Source: Flavobacterium beibuense
Lineage (GTDB): Bacteria > Bacteroidota > Bacteroidia > Flavobacteriales > Flavobacteriaceae
Direction: 5' to 3'
Assembly (NCBI RefSeq): GCF_004151245.1
Contig: NZ_JUIW01000003.1
Span: 186,001 to 250,000 of the forward strand
DNA length: 64,000 nt
Shown: positions 27,972-38,279 of the stretch, piece after piece
Numbering within the stretch: position 1 is the first letter of the stretch
Layout of the letters: every line of letters starts with the position of its first letter
Made by a program: the position numbers and the translations under genes
The notes under the pieces: model-generated
Databases searched by the model: none
Told to the model about the DNA's origin: nothing
Seen by the model: only the letters and a program-made list of their open reading frames with translations

Positions 27972-28848
27972 ATATTTAGGATTATTGTTGATGTTTCTTT
28001 CTTTTACTGCAAAAGGACAGGAGCTTAACGCTACGGTGCAGGTTAATGCCAGCTTTATTACCGATGCTAATCCGCAAATATTTAAAACATTACAAACATC
28101 GCTTACCGAGTTTATAAACAACACTAAGTTTACAAGCAGGAATTTTGAAAGAAACGAAAGAATAAACTGTTCGTTTTTTATCACAGTAACAGCATACGAA
28201 TCAAATCAGTTTAATGCTACATTACAGGTACAGTCTGCAAGGCCTGTATTTAATTCTACTTATGAGTCTCCGGTTTGTAACTATAACGATAAGGACTTTG
28301 GTTTTAGTTACACGGAATATGAAAACCTTGTATATAACCCTGAAAGTTTTAACTCAAACCTTGTAAGTGTTATATCGTTTTATGCAAACATGATTATTGG
28401 TATGGATGCCGACACCTATGTGGTTAACGGAGGTTCTCCATACTTTACGGTTGCACAAAGAATTGTATCGTCTGCACAGCAAAGTGGTTATAAGGGTTGG
28501 AGCCAGCAGGATGGTAACCAAACCAGGTTTGCACTGGTAGACAACGTACTTTCTAACACTTTTGAAGATTTTAGGGTAGCACTTTATGACTACCACCGCT
28601 TAGGGCTTGATGTTATGGCAGACAACCCTAAAGCAGGAAAAGAAAAAATACTTGAAGCTATTAAAACGCTTAATAAAGTTAACAGGGCAAGGCCAAATGC
28701 ATTTTTAACCCGAGTGTTTTTTGACGCAAAAGCCGATGAAATTGTATCGGTTTTCTCGGGAGGGCCTATGGTTAGTATTAACGACCTTGTTGATATCTTA
28801 AATAGAATTTCTCCGCTTAATTCTAATAAATGGAGTAATATTAAATAG
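27964..28848 (+). CDS. DUF4835 family secreted protein
   Basis: A 294-residue exported protein. I place the start at the ATG at 27964, because it opens a signal peptide (MYRYLGLLLMFLSFTAKGQ); upstream in-frame ATGs lie deep inside coaBC. The mature part contains LNATVQVNASFITDANPQIF, RINCSFFITVTAYE and IIGMDADTYVVNGGSPYF, matching DUF4835, which is conserved in Bacteroidota; its function is not established as far as I know. The 8-bp overlap with coaBC suggests coupling. recN follows 37 bp later. Confidence 0.9.
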   Translation: MYRYLGLLLMFLSFTAKGQELNATVQVNASFITDANPQIFKTLQTSLTEFINNTKFTSRNFERNERINCSFFITVTAYESNQFNATLQVQSARPVFNSTYESPVCNYNDKDFGFSYTEYENLVYNPESFNSNLVSVISFYANMIIGMDADTYVVNGGSPYFTVAQRIVSSAQQSGYKGWSQQDGNQTRFALVDNVLSNTFEDFRVALYDYHRLGLDVMADNPKAGKEKILEAIKTLNKVNRARPNAFLTRVFFDAKADEIVSVFSGGPMVSINDLVDILNRISPLNSNKWSNIK

Positions 28849-28885
28849 TACATTTGTGTAAGCAAAAACACAGCCACCATTTAAT

Positions 28886-30538
28886 ATGCTACAATCATTA
28901 TCAATTAAAAACTTCGCTCTTATAGAGCATCTTGATATCGAGTTTTCCGATAAGCTGTCTATCATTACAGGTGAGACAGGTGCGGGTAAGTCTATATTAT
29001 TAGGTGCCCTTGGGCTTGTATTGGGTAAGCGTGCCGATTTGACATCACTTAAGGATAAGGAGCAGAAATGTGTTATCGAGGCACATTTTAAAATAAACGG
29101 CTATAACCTCAAGGAATTTTTTGCCGAAAATGACCTCGACTATGAGGATATTACAATAATTAGAAGGGAAATACTTCCCAGTGGTAAATCGCGTGCATTT
29201 ATAAACGACAGCCCTGTAAACCTGCAGGAGCTCCAGGAACTGGGCGATTTCCTTATAGATATACACTCACAACAACAAACCCGCGAATTATCTGATGAGC
29301 AGTACCAGATGCAGATTCTGGATGCCATTGCAGATAATACTGCGCTTATTACTAAGTACAAAGGAGAGCTTACTGCTGTTAAGTCGGCACAGTCTGGTTT
29401 AAAGAAAGCGAAAGAGCAAAAAGAATCATTGTCAAAAGAACAGGATTACAATACATTTTTGCTTGAGGAGCTTATGGCAGCAAATCTTAAAGAAGGAGAG
29501 CAGGCAGAGCTGGAAGCAGAACTTGATAAGCTTAGTAATGTAGAGTTTATTAAGGAATCGCTAGCCAGAGTAGTTTCCATAGCAAACGAAGAACAGATGG
29601 GAGTGTTGCAAAATCTTAAAGAGATTAAGGCTTCGCTTCAAAAAATAAGTGGTATAAGTGCCCAGTATAATGAGTTTCATGAAAGAATTTCCAGTCTGCT
29701 TATAGAGTTTGATGATATAAACAATGAAGTAGGGCAGGACGCGGAAAAGCTTGCAGACGATCCGCAGCAGCTGGAACTGGTAAATCAAAAACTACAGCTG
29801 ATTTACATGCTGCAGAAAAAACATCAGGTAGCTACTGTAGAAGAGCTTATTGTTATAAGGGAAGAACTGGATGGTAAGGTTGTAATGGCAGATGAACTTG
29901 ACAGTACAATAGAAAAACTGGAAGCTCAACTGGAAAAAGCAAAAGCGGAAGCTGATGGAACTGCCTTAACAATTTTTGAAAACAGACAAAAAGCAATACC
30001 GGTATTAACCGATAAGGTTACTGCTATACTTACCCAGCTGGGTATGCCTAATGCACGTTTTCAGTTTAATATTACACATAAGGAAAACTATACGCCAAAC
30101 GGTAAGGATGAAATAAGCCTGCTGTTTTCGGCTAATAAAGGTACAGATTTCGGGCTGCTTAAAAAGGTAGCTTCGGGAGGGGAGATGTCCAGGATTATGC
30201 TGGCTGTAAAAGCTGTACTGGCTAATTATTCTCAGCTTCCTACCATTATTTTTGATGAAATTGATACCGGGGTTTCGGGTGAAATTGCCAATAAGATGGG
30301 TGACATTATGAAGGTAATGAGTAGCGAAATGCAGGTGTTTGCCATAACACACCTGCCGCAAATTGCAGGAAAAGGCGTGCAGCATTATAAAGTATTTAAA
30401 ACCACACAGGCTGATACAACAGTTTCAGAGCTTAAATTGCTTACTGAAGATGAGAGGGTTAGGGAAATTGCAGAAATGCTTTCGGGTAAAGATATTACCG
30501 ATTCTGCTCTTAACCATGCTAAGGCGTTGCTCAACTGA
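28886..30538 (+). CDS. recN: DNA repair protein RecN
   Basis: A 550-residue SMC-like ATPase involved in double-strand break repair. It has the Walker A GETGAGKS (about residue 31-38) after LSIKNFALIEHLDIEF, a Q-rich DIHSQQQTREL loop, two coiled-coil arms (about 160-370), the ABC signature VASGGEMSRIMLAVK, Walker B TIIFDEIDTGVSG and the AITHLPQIAGKG switch segment. A -7-like TACATTTG lies at 28849-28856. The next gene's promoter overlaps its 3' end. Confidence 0.97.
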   Translation: MLQSLSIKNFALIEHLDIEFSDKLSIITGETGAGKSILLGALGLVLGKRADLTSLKDKEQKCVIEAHFKINGYNLKEFFAENDLDYEDITIIRREILPSGKSRAFINDSPVNLQELQELGDFLIDIHSQQQTRELSDEQYQMQILDAIADNTALITKYKGELTAVKSAQSGLKKAKEQKESLSKEQDYNTFLLEELMAANLKEGEQAELEAELDKLSNVEFIKESLARVVSIANEEQMGVLQNLKEIKASLQKISGISAQYNEFHERISSLLIEFDDINNEVGQDAEKLADDPQQLELVNQKLQLIYMLQKKHQVATVEELIVIREELDGKVVMADELDSTIEKLEAQLEKAKAEADGTALTIFENRQKAIPVLTDKVTAILTQLGMPNARFQFNITHKENYTPNGKDEISLLFSANKGTDFGLLKKVASGGEMSRIMLAVKAVLANYSQLPTIIFDEIDTGVSGEIANKMGDIMKVMSSEMQVFAITHLPQIAGKGVQHYKVFKTTQADTTVSELKLLTEDERVREIAEMLSGKDITDSALNHAKALLN

Positions 30539-30556
30539 AAAAACAGCCTATATTTG
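30527..30556 (+). promoter_or_regulatory. Bacteroidota-type promoter for fabV
   Basis: TTG (30527-30529), 19 bp, TATATTTG (30549-30556); it starts inside the recN 3' end and lies 43 bp before the fabV start. Confidence 0.6.
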
Positions 30557-30598
30557 TAAAGAATTAATTATTTGTATTGATATAAATTACTTCTAGGT

Positions 30599-31789
30599 AT
30601 GATTATAGAACCAAGAATGAGAGGATTTATTTGCTTAACTGCCCACCCAACGGGAGCTGAGCAAAATGTAAAGAATCAAATTGAATATGTAAAGTCTAAA
30701 GGACCTATTAACGGTGCTAAAAAAGTACTTGTTATAGGTGCTTCTACAGGATTCGGACTTTCATCAAGAATTACCAGTGCTTTTGGTAGCGATGCAGCTA
30801 CTATAGGTGTGTTTTTTGAAAAAGCACCAAGCGAAGGCAAACCGGGTTCGCCGGGCTGGTATAATTCGGCTGCTTTTGAAAGCGAAGCAAACAAAGCCGG
30901 ACTTTATGCAAAAAGTATAAACGGAGACGCGTTCTCCAAAGAAATAAAAGAGCAGACTATTAATCTTATTAAAGAAGACCTTGGTAAGGTTGATCTTGTA
31001 ATTTACAGTCTTGCTTCTCCGGTACGTACACATCCTGAAACAGGTGTTACTCACCGTAGTGTACTAAAGCCTATTGGTGGAACATTCAGCAATAAAACAG
31101 TTGACTTCCATACAGGTAAGGTTACTGAAATTTCAATTGAGCCTTGTAAAGATGATGATATTGAAAACACGGTTGCCGTAATGGGAGGTGAAGACTGGGC
31201 TATGTGGATGGATGCACTTAAAGCAGCAGATGTTCTTGAAGACGGTGCTCTTACAGTAGCTTACTCATATATTGGCCCTGCGCTTACTGAGCCGGTTTAC
31301 AGAAAAGGTACTATTGGCCGTGCTAAAGACCATTTGGAAGCTACAGCTTTTGAAATTACAGACAAACTTAAAGACCTTAACGTTAAGGCTTATGTTTCTG
31401 TAAACAAAGCATTGGTAACTCAGGCAAGTTCTGCTATTCCTGTAATTCCGCTTTATATTTCATTATTATACAAAATAATGAAAGAAGCAGGCATACACGA
31501 AGGCACTATAGAACAGATGCAGCGTCTTTATGCAGAGCGTCTTTATACAGGTGGAGATATTCCTGTTGATGAGAAAGGCCGTATAAGAATAGACGACTGG
31601 GAAATGAGAGATGATATTCAGCAAAAAGTGGCTGAGCTTTGGGAACAGGCAACTACTGAAAACCTTGAACAGTTAGGTGACCTTGAAGGATACAGAAAAG
31701 ACTTTTATAACCTGTTTGGTTTTGATTACGAAGGAGTAGATTATAAAGCAGACGTAAACGAGGTTGTTCCTGTAAAGAGTTTACAATAA
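30599..31789 (+). CDS. fabV: FabV-type enoyl-ACP/trans-2-enoyl-CoA reductase
   Basis: NADH-dependent reductase for the last step of the fatty acid elongation cycle. At 396 residues it is the large FabV type. It has the cofactor-binding KKVLVIGASTGFGLSSRI, the WYNSAAFE segment, YSLASPVRTHP, and the active-site pair Y234 and K243 in YRKGTIGRAK (Y-X8-K, the FabV spacing). Related FabV enzymes resist triclosan. A FabI-type reductase gene follows 61 bp downstream, with a hairpin terminator between. Confidence 0.95.
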   Translation: MIIEPRMRGFICLTAHPTGAEQNVKNQIEYVKSKGPINGAKKVLVIGASTGFGLSSRITSAFGSDAATIGVFFEKAPSEGKPGSPGWYNSAAFESEANKAGLYAKSINGDAFSKEIKEQTINLIKEDLGKVDLVIYSLASPVRTHPETGVTHRSVLKPIGGTFSNKTVDFHTGKVTEISIEPCKDDDIENTVAVMGGEDWAMWMDALKAADVLEDGALTVAYSYIGPALTEPVYRKGTIGRAKDHLEATAFEITDKLKDLNVKAYVSVNKALVTQASSAIPVIPLYISLLYKIMKEAGIHEGTIEQMQRLYAERLYTGGDIPVDEKGRIRIDDWEMRDDIQQKVAELWEQATTENLEQLGDLEGYRKDFYNLFGFDYEGVDYKADVNEVVPVKSLQ

Positions 31790-31802
31790 GATATATAAAT
31801 GG

Positions 31803-31829
31803 AGGTCCCGCTAAGGCGGGACTTTTTAT
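31803..31829 (+). terminator. Rho-independent terminator between fabV and fabI
   Basis: Perfect 7-bp stem GTCCCGC / GCGGGAC, loop TAAG, then T5. It sits 20 bp upstream of fabI, so it may act as an attenuator as well as a fabV terminator. Confidence 0.8.
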
Positions 31830-31850
31830 TTTAACCAAAATATTTGAAAT

Positions 31851-32666
31851 ATGAATAATTTACTTAAAGGTAAGAGAGGGATTATTACCGGAGCACTGGA
31901 TCAGAATTCCATTGCATGGAAAGTTGCTGAAAAAGCTCATGAGCAGGGTGCAACATTTGTATTGACTAATGCTCCTATAGCCATGAGAATGGGAGAAATT
32001 AATGAACTTGCAGAAAAGACAGGTTCTCAGATAATTCCTGCAGATGCTACCAATACAGAGGATTTAGAAAATTTATATACCCAGGCTCAGGAGATACTGG
32101 GAGGTAAGATAGACTTTGTACTTCACTCTATAGGTATGAGTGTAAACATTCGTAAAAAAATACCTTATGTGGAGTCTAACTACGATTATTTTATGAAAGG
32201 GATAGATGTTTCGGCATTATCATTCCATAAAATGCTTAGTGTTGCTAAGAAAATGGATGCTATAAGCGAGGGGGGAAGTGTAGTGGCCTTAACCTATATG
32301 GCTGCTCAGCGTACCTATCCTTTTTATACCGATATGGCAGATATTAAAGCCATGCTGGAGTCTATTGCAAGGAGTTTTGGATACCATTATGGTGTGGCTA
32401 AGAAAGTACGTGTAAACACGGTATCGCAATCGCCTACAAAAACCACGGCAGGTGCAGGAATTAAAGGGTTTAGTGACTTTTATGATTATGCAGATAATAT
32501 AGCCCCACTGGGTAATGCCGATGCCGAATCGTGTGCAGATTACTGTATTACATTGTTTTCGGATTTAACCCGTATGGTAACCATGCAAAATCTCTTCCAC
32601 GATGGAGGGTATTCTTCTACAGGTGTAAGTGCATCTATGATGGAAAAGTTATATCCTGAAGATTAA
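31851..32666 (+). CDS. fabI: Enoyl-ACP reductase, FabI type
   Basis: A 271-residue short-chain dehydrogenase of the FabI class. It has the nucleotide-binding GKRGIITGALDQNSIAW, the LHSIGMS segment, and the catalytic set Y149 (TYMAAQ), Y159 and K166 (YTDMADIK, the Y-X6-K spacing of FabI). The C-terminus has LFHDGGYSSTGVS. Reduces enoyl-ACP during fatty acid synthesis; most FabI enzymes are inhibited by triclosan. Second reductase of the same step next to fabV. Confidence 0.93.
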   Translation: MNNLLKGKRGIITGALDQNSIAWKVAEKAHEQGATFVLTNAPIAMRMGEINELAEKTGSQIIPADATNTEDLENLYTQAQEILGGKIDFVLHSIGMSVNIRKKIPYVESNYDYFMKGIDVSALSFHKMLSVAKKMDAISEGGSVVALTYMAAQRTYPFYTDMADIKAMLESIARSFGYHYGVAKKVRVNTVSQSPTKTTAGAGIKGFSDFYDYADNIAPLGNADAESCADYCITLFSDLTRMVTMQNLFHDGGYSSTGVSASMMEKLYPED

Positions 32667-32690
32667 TATTTTTAACATATATTTTACAAT

Positions 32691-32716
32691 AAAGGCTCCG
32701 GAAGGAGCTTTTTTAT
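32691..32716 (+). terminator. Terminator after fabI
   Basis: Stem AAGGCTCC / GGAGCTTT (one G-T pair), loop GGAA, then T6. Confidence 0.75.
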
Positions 32717-32814
32717 TTTATTTTAAGTAAATCTTAAGAATTATGTTAAGTTAAGATGTTAAAGAATTAACATAAAAACATTATTTAAAATATAAATAAT
32801 TAGAAATAAGTAGT

Positions 32815-32948
32815 CTGTAATGAATAAAATATAACAAAATATAACAAAATGTCTTTTTTCTTTAAAAATATCACCCTTTGTGAAATACTCTAAATTTTAA
32901 GGTTAAAATTTATAATTTTATTAACTATTAATTAAAATTGATGTTTTT
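32815..32948 (+). promoter_or_regulatory. AT-rich leader of the first giant gene
   Basis: An extremely AT-rich leader. It contains AAAATATAACAAAA, then TTTAAAAATA and, near the start codon, AACTATTAATTAAAATTGAT. The same elements in the same order lie upstream of the second giant gene (38290-38406), pointing to a duplicated promoter/5' region. No clear TAnnTTTG element was found. Confidence 0.5.
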
Positions 32949-35900
32949 ATGGAAAAAACTACACAAACTTCCTTTGTTAAAGGGGGGATGAAGGTATTGC
33001 ATTACCTTATCTTGAGCATCCTTTTCTTAACAATGGGCAATGATGCTTTTGCACAGGGTTATGTAACCCTAGGGACACAGGGCTCCCAAAGCGGTAATAC
33101 CGGACAAAGCCCTGTAAGCGGTTATTATAATAGCCGCAGGATTCAGATTGTCTACTCAGCCTCAGAGCTATTGGCCGGAGGTGCTGCGGCAGGCAACATT
33201 GAAAAACTTGCCTGGGACGTTTCAGCCGTTTACTGGAGCGGGGGAGGACTTCCAAACTACACTATTAAAATGACCCACATCACTACGGCTGATATTCCTA
33301 CAGCAGATTATGTGGAGCCATTAACTACAGTTAAAACTGCCTTTAGTTACATTCCTGCATTAGGTTTTAACGACATTACTTTTGATACTCCTTTTAACTG
33401 GAACGGTACAGACAATATCTTAGTTGATATTTGTTTTAATACTGCGCCATACCTGTCGGGTGGAGTACACGGGCAATGTTGGAACTATACAGGTGTAGCT
33501 AATAATTTCCGAAGCCGTCAGGCGGATGGATCAGATTTGTGTGGAAATGCAACTTCAAACAATAACTCTTCGTCTAAGCCAAGAGTTCGTTTCTTCATGC
33601 AGCTTCAGCCACCTTGTAGTGGTACTCCTGAAGGAGGTGCTGTATCAGGAGATTTAGTACGTAGTGCTTGTTCAGGTGCTACACCTTCTGTAATTACAGT
33701 TACAGGTGCGAGTCCGTTAGCTGTGTCTGGTATTTCATATCAGTGGCAGCAATCTATTAATGCTGGTACAGACTGGACAGATGTTACAGGCGGTACGGGA
33801 GCAACAACAGCTTCATATACTCCGGCAGCTTTTGCCGGTGCAAGTATTCAGTACCGTTTAAAGGTAACTTGTGCTAATGGTGCTGCAATGGATTATTCTG
33901 ATGCAGTAACTTTTAATCCTGTTATTGCTCCTGATACTCAGGCTACAGCTTTAATTTTAGGTAATATTGGTAATACAGCAGCTGCTTTAAGCTGGACGAA
34001 CGGAAACGGTGGTCGCAGAATGGTAGTGGTTAGTAATGTTGCTATTGTAGATCCTATCGATGGAATAGGTATAGCGGCTTACACAGCTTCTTCTACTTAT
34101 GCAGGTGGTCAGCAAATAGTATTTGACGGTACAGGTTCATCTGTTACAGTAACTGGTTTAACTTGCGGTACTTCTTACTTTGTAAAAGTTTATGAGTATA
34201 ACAGATGCGGTAGCGGTCCTTATGATACATATATAAATGTAACAGCAGGAACAAATGCGCTTACAATTACTGCTCCTGCCAGTGCAGGTGCTTTACCAAT
34301 AACAAATAACTTTACGGGCTATACAGGTGCAAACTTAGGTGTAGTATTTCCGGGATGGTTTGAGGCTGCTATTTCAAGCACAACAAACGTAGAACCTACG
34401 TCGGCTAATCCTTCGGGAGTTTCTTCAGATTGGATTAACAGTAATGCTTTAGGTGTTCCTACTGCTAAGTTTAACCTATATTTAGGTAATGCGAATGCAT
34501 GGATAATAAGCCCTAAAATAACACTTACTGCAAACTCAAGGCTTAAATTTAAAGCAGCTATAACTGATTTTGCAAGTTCATCTGCTGATCCGTCACGTAT
34601 GCAGGGTACAGATGATAAAGTTAAAGTTATGGTTTCTGTTGACTGTGGTGCAACATGGACTCCTCTTTATACTTTTGAGGCAGCAAACACAACTACATTA
34701 ACGAATGTATTAACAGACTATACTTTAATGTTAGGGGCTTATACAGGCCAAACCATCCAGATAGGTTTCCAGGCAACAGACGGTCCTCTTGATCAGTCAC
34801 CTGATTATGATTTCCATATTGCTGATATTCTTATTGAAGAGCTTCCTGCATGCGATGTGCCTGTATTGGCAGCTCCTTCAGACATACTTAAAGACGGTGT
34901 AACTGTTTCATGGACTGCACCAACGGTAGGTGTTCCTACGGGTTATGAGTATGCGGTTATAACTTCTGATACCGCTCCGGCATCAGGTGATTCTACTACA
35001 GAAACTTCTGTAGACGTTACAGGTTTACTTCCTTCCACTACATATTATGTATATGTAAGAACACAATGTACAGATGTGTATAGTGACTGGGCTTTAGTTC
35101 AAACATTCACTACACTTTGTGATTACCCGGACATTTTAACTACCGACGGTGGTTCAGTTTGCGGACAAGGTGAGGCAGAACTTAATGCTACTACTGAAGA
35201 CGGAGGTATACTTGCTTGGTATGATGCACAAACAGGTGGTAACTTACTTGGTGAAGGTGCAATGTTTACTACTCCTTTAATTACTGAAACTACTGACTTT
35301 TATGTTAGCTCTGGTGTACCAACTCCAGATACAAATGTAACTATTGGTAACGGAGGCAGTACAAGTTCAAGCGGTGGTAACTCACCTTACTATCATGGTT
35401 GGGGCGGAGTTAAAACACAATATATTTTAAAAGCTTCAGAGCTTAACGCAGCTGGTTTATATGCAGGTCCTATTAATTCTGTTGCCTTTACAATTACCTC
35501 ATTAGGTACTTCAACCTTCAATAACTTTGCTGTAAGTATGGGGGCAACTACTCAAAATGCAGCTACTACTACACATATTGACGGATTAACTCCTGTATAC
35601 AGTAATGCGGCTCAGCCATTAACTGTAGGTGTTAATACTTATACTTTTACTACTCCGTTTATGTGGGATGGTTCAAGTAACATTGTGGTACAGGTATGTT
35701 ACAGTAACGTGAATTTTGGTGGTTCATCATCATCAGTACAGTATGATAACGTAGGCTTTGTATCTACAACTTATACTTATGCTGATAACCAGAGTGCAGC
35801 AGATATTTGTGCAGCCGTAACCGGTGGTGTTAATGGTTCTGGTAACACAACAACAGTTAACAACAGGGCTAAAATGATTTTAAATGGTACAGCTATTTGT

Positions 35901-38096
35901 TCAAGCCCTAGGGTTGCGGTAACTGCAACTGTGACAGAAGCACCTGCAATTGCAGCAGTAGCTTCTATGGAAGCAATATGTGAAGGTGGAAGTACAGATC
36001 TTTCTGTTACTAGTGATAACCTTGATTATGAATATGTATGGATGCCTGGTGACCTTTCTGGTGCTATGCAAACTGTATCTCCGGTTGAAACAACAACTTA
36101 TATGGTGACAGCTACAGATCCTAATACAGGATGTGTTGCAGTGCAGGAAGTAACAGTTGTGGTTAATCCGCTTCCGTCTGCTGTAACAATAATGCCTGCT
36201 TCTTCAGATGTTTGTCAAAACTCTGTTGTTGCCCTTATGGCTTCAGGAGGAAGTACAATTATTACACAGCCATACTGTTCTCCTACAGTAGGAGAAGATG
36301 GAGCTTCTGGTGACTACCTTAACAACTTTACTTTTGCAAACATTGTAAACAATGCTTCTGGTGATGCAGCTAGTGACTATACTTATTATAGTGCCCTTAC
36401 TGCTAACGTAAGTGGCGGACAAAGCTATACTATATCATTACAGGCTGGTAACCCTACCTGGACTGAATACTTTAGAGTTTGGATTGACTACAACCAGGAT
36501 GGTGTGTTTGGTGCAGACGAGAGTGTTTATAACTCAGTAACAGGAGGTAACTCGTCAGTAGTATTTACAGGTACAGTTACAATCCCTGCAACAGCTTACA
36601 ACGGTGTTACAAGAATGAGGGTGTTCTGTAGCTATAATGTGTTATCAGATGTGGCAGACTCTTGTTTCTTTGATGGTTATGGCGAATATGAAGATTATAA
36701 TGTAAATATTACAGGTGCTGCAAACCCTGTAGATTATGTTTGGTCTCCACAAGGAGGTCTTTATACAGATGCTGCTGCTACTATGCCATATACAGGCCAA
36801 CCGGCAGGAACGGTATATTACTATGCTACAGCTGATGCAAGCTACACAGCAACCGTAACAAGTGAATTTGGTTGTTCAGTTTCTGCAAGTACAGATCTTA
36901 CAATTGTTGTTACTCCGGCTCCAACAGCTGATGCAACACAAACATTTTGTGCAGGTGCCACTGTAGCAGATTTAGTAGCAGATGGCGAAATGGTTAAATG
37001 GTATTACTCATCTACAGGGGGTAGCCCTCTTGCCGATACTGTAATGCTTAACGATGGTACAACATACTATGCTTCACAAACAGTAAACGGATGTGAGAGC
37101 GTAGCAAGAGTTATGGTAGCAACTGTAGTAAATACAACTCCTGCTCCTGTAATGGAAGAATATGTACAGGTTATTTGTAACTCTGGTACTGTGGCAGATT
37201 TAATGGCAACAGGTACAGATATACAATGGTATACTGATTTTGCAGGTGGCGAGCCACTAGATCCTGCTGCTGAACTTGAGCCAGGTATCGCTCTTTACTT
37301 TGCTTCTCAAACAGTAGACGGATGTGAGAGTTTAATGAGAGCTCCTGTAGCGGTATTTGTAAATGTGGTTGATACACCAATGGCAGATGCAGAACAAACT
37401 TTTTGTGGGAGTGCTACTGTGGCAGATTTAATGGCTGACGACGAGGTTATGTGGTATGCAGACGAAATGGGAGGTGAGCCTCTTGCAGCAGAAACAGCTC
37501 TTGAAGACGGCTTAACTTACTACGCTTCTATGATGTATGAAGGTTGTGAAAGTGCAGTAAGGGCTGCTGTTATGGTAACCATAACTACAGTAACTGAAAT
37601 TGAAGGTGAGTCTATGCAGGAAATTGCAGTTGATGCCGGAGTAGATGCAGTTATCGAAGATATTGAAATAACTGTTGCAGATGGTGCTACAGTTGCATGG
37701 TATGCTACTATGGAAGATGCTATGAACGGAACTAACCAGTTAGCTCCGGGAGCAGTACTTGTTTCAGGTAATACTTACTATGCAGTACAGTATATAGGCG
37801 ACTGTAGTAGTGCTCCGTTTGGAGTAGAGGTTTCAGTTACTCTTGATGCCAGAGATTTTGAGTCAGCTAACTTTGCTTACTGGCCAAATCCTGTAAAAGA
37901 TGTGCTTAATGTTTCTTACTCTTCAGCTATAACTTCGGCAACGGTATACAATATGCTTGGTCAGCCGGTTATATCTCAGCAAATCAATGCTCTTGAAGGT
38001 ACTGTTAACATGGCTAATCTTTCAGATGGTACTTATATAGTAGTAGTTGCTACAGAAACTGCAACAAAAACTATAAGAGTTGTCAAAAAACAATAA
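32949..38096 (+). CDS. Giant T9SS-secreted multidomain surface protein 1
   Basis: 1715 residues. A signal peptide ends near residue 36 (DAFA-QG). In order: a beta-rich module (about 37-218), an Ig-like domain with a CxxxxW pattern (about 225-325), a Fn3-like domain, a cleaved-adhesin/choice-of-anchor J-like domain (about 450-635, NNFTGYTG to DFHIADILIEEL), a Fn3 domain (636-725), an Ig-like domain interrupted by a second copy of the first module (about 796-980), another Ig domain, an Ig domain interrupted by a GEVED domain (about 1107-1257, WIDYNQDGVFGADES and GEYEDYNV), three Ig-like repeats (each with QTFC...VADL...CES), and a type A sorting domain from about 1638 (YWPNPVKD; MLGQPV; TIRVVKKQ). 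The role may be adhesion, as inferred from the domains only. The adjacent gene encodes a paralogue. Confidence 0.9.
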   Translation: MEKTTQTSFVKGGMKVLHYLILSILFLTMGNDAFAQGYVTLGTQGSQSGNTGQSPVSGYYNSRRIQIVYSASELLAGGAAAGNIEKLAWDVSAVYWSGGGLPNYTIKMTHITTADIPTADYVEPLTTVKTAFSYIPALGFNDITFDTPFNWNGTDNILVDICFNTAPYLSGGVHGQCWNYTGVANNFRSRQADGSDLCGNATSNNNSSSKPRVRFFMQLQPPCSGTPEGGAVSGDLVRSACSGATPSVITVTGASPLAVSGISYQWQQSINAGTDWTDVTGGTGATTASYTPAAFAGASIQYRLKVTCANGAAMDYSDAVTFNPVIAPDTQATALILGNIGNTAAALSWTNGNGGRRMVVVSNVAIVDPIDGIGIAAYTASSTYAGGQQIVFDGTGSSVTVTGLTCGTSYFVKVYEYNRCGSGPYDTYINVTAGTNALTITAPASAGALPITNNFTGYTGANLGVVFPGWFEAAISSTTNVEPTSANPSGVSSDWINSNALGVPTAKFNLYLGNANAWIISPKITLTANSRLKFKAAITDFASSSADPSRMQGTDDKVKVMVSVDCGATWTPLYTFEAANTTTLTNVLTDYTLMLGAYTGQTIQIGFQATDGPLDQSPDYDFHIADILIEELPACDVPVLAAPSDILKDGVTVSWTAPTVGVPTGYEYAVITSDTAPASGDSTTETSVDVTGLLPSTTYYVYVRTQCTDVYSDWALVQTFTTLCDYPDILTTDGGSVCGQGEAELNATTEDGGILAWYDAQTGGNLLGEGAMFTTPLITETTDFYVSSGVPTPDTNVTIGNGGSTSSSGGNSPYYHGWGGVKTQYILKASELNAAGLYAGPINSVAFTITSLGTSTFNNFAVSMGATTQNAATTTHIDGLTPVYSNAAQPLTVGVNTYTFTTPFMWDGSSNIVVQVCYSNVNFGGSSSSVQYDNVGFVSTTYTYADNQSAADICAAVTGGVNGSGNTTTVNNRAKMILNGTAICSSPRVAVTATVTEAPAIAAVASMEAICEGGSTDLSVTSDNLDYEYVWMPGDLSGAMQTVSPVETTTYMVTATDPNTGCVAVQEVTVVVNPLPSAVTIMPASSDVCQNSVVALMASGGSTIITQPYCSPTVGEDGASGDYLNNFTFANIVNNASGDAASDYTYYSALTANVSGGQSYTISLQAGNPTWTEYFRVWIDYNQDGVFGADESVYNSVTGGNSSVVFTGTVTIPATAYNGVTRMRVFCSYNVLSDVADSCFFDGYGEYEDYNVNITGAANPVDYVWSPQGGLYTDAAATMPYTGQPAGTVYYYATADASYTATVTSEFGCSVSASTDLTIVVTPAPTADATQTFCAGATVADLVADGEMVKWYYSSTGGSPLADTVMLNDGTTYYASQTVNGCESVARVMVATVVNTTPAPVMEEYVQVICNSGTVADLMATGTDIQWYTDFAGGEPLDPAAELEPGIALYFASQTVDGCESLMRAPVAVFVNVVDTPMADAEQTFCGSATVADLMADDEVMWYADEMGGEPLAAETALEDGLTYYASMMYEGCESAVRAAVMVTITTVTEIEGESMQEIAVDAGVDAVIEDIEITVADGATVAWYATMEDAMNGTNQLAPGAVLVSGNTYYAVQYIGDCSSAPFGVEVSVTLDARDFESANFAYWPNPVKDVLNVSYSSAITSATVYNMLGQPVISQQINALEGTVNMANLSDGTYIVVVATETATKTIRVVKKQ

Positions 38097-38146
38097 TCCA
38101 TATTATAACTAAACAGTCTTTTTGGCTGTTTTAGTTTCAAATATTC

Positions 38147-38178
38147 AAAAGCCGTCATAAAAATGACGGCTTTTTTAT
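38147..38178 (+). terminator. Strong terminator after giant gene 1
   Basis: Perfect 12-bp stem AAAAGCCGTCAT / ATGACGGCTTTT, loop AAAA, and T-run. A smaller hairpin (AAACAG / CTGTTT) lies just before it. The 318-bp gap 38097-38414 otherwise holds only the leader of the next gene. Confidence 0.9.
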
Positions 38179-38279
38179 TTTATTTTAATAACATATTGAT
38201 TTTAATTTAACAAAGCTTCAAAAAATATAACATTTTATTATTGTCGTGTAATTGATTTTTTAAATAAATATCAATTGTA

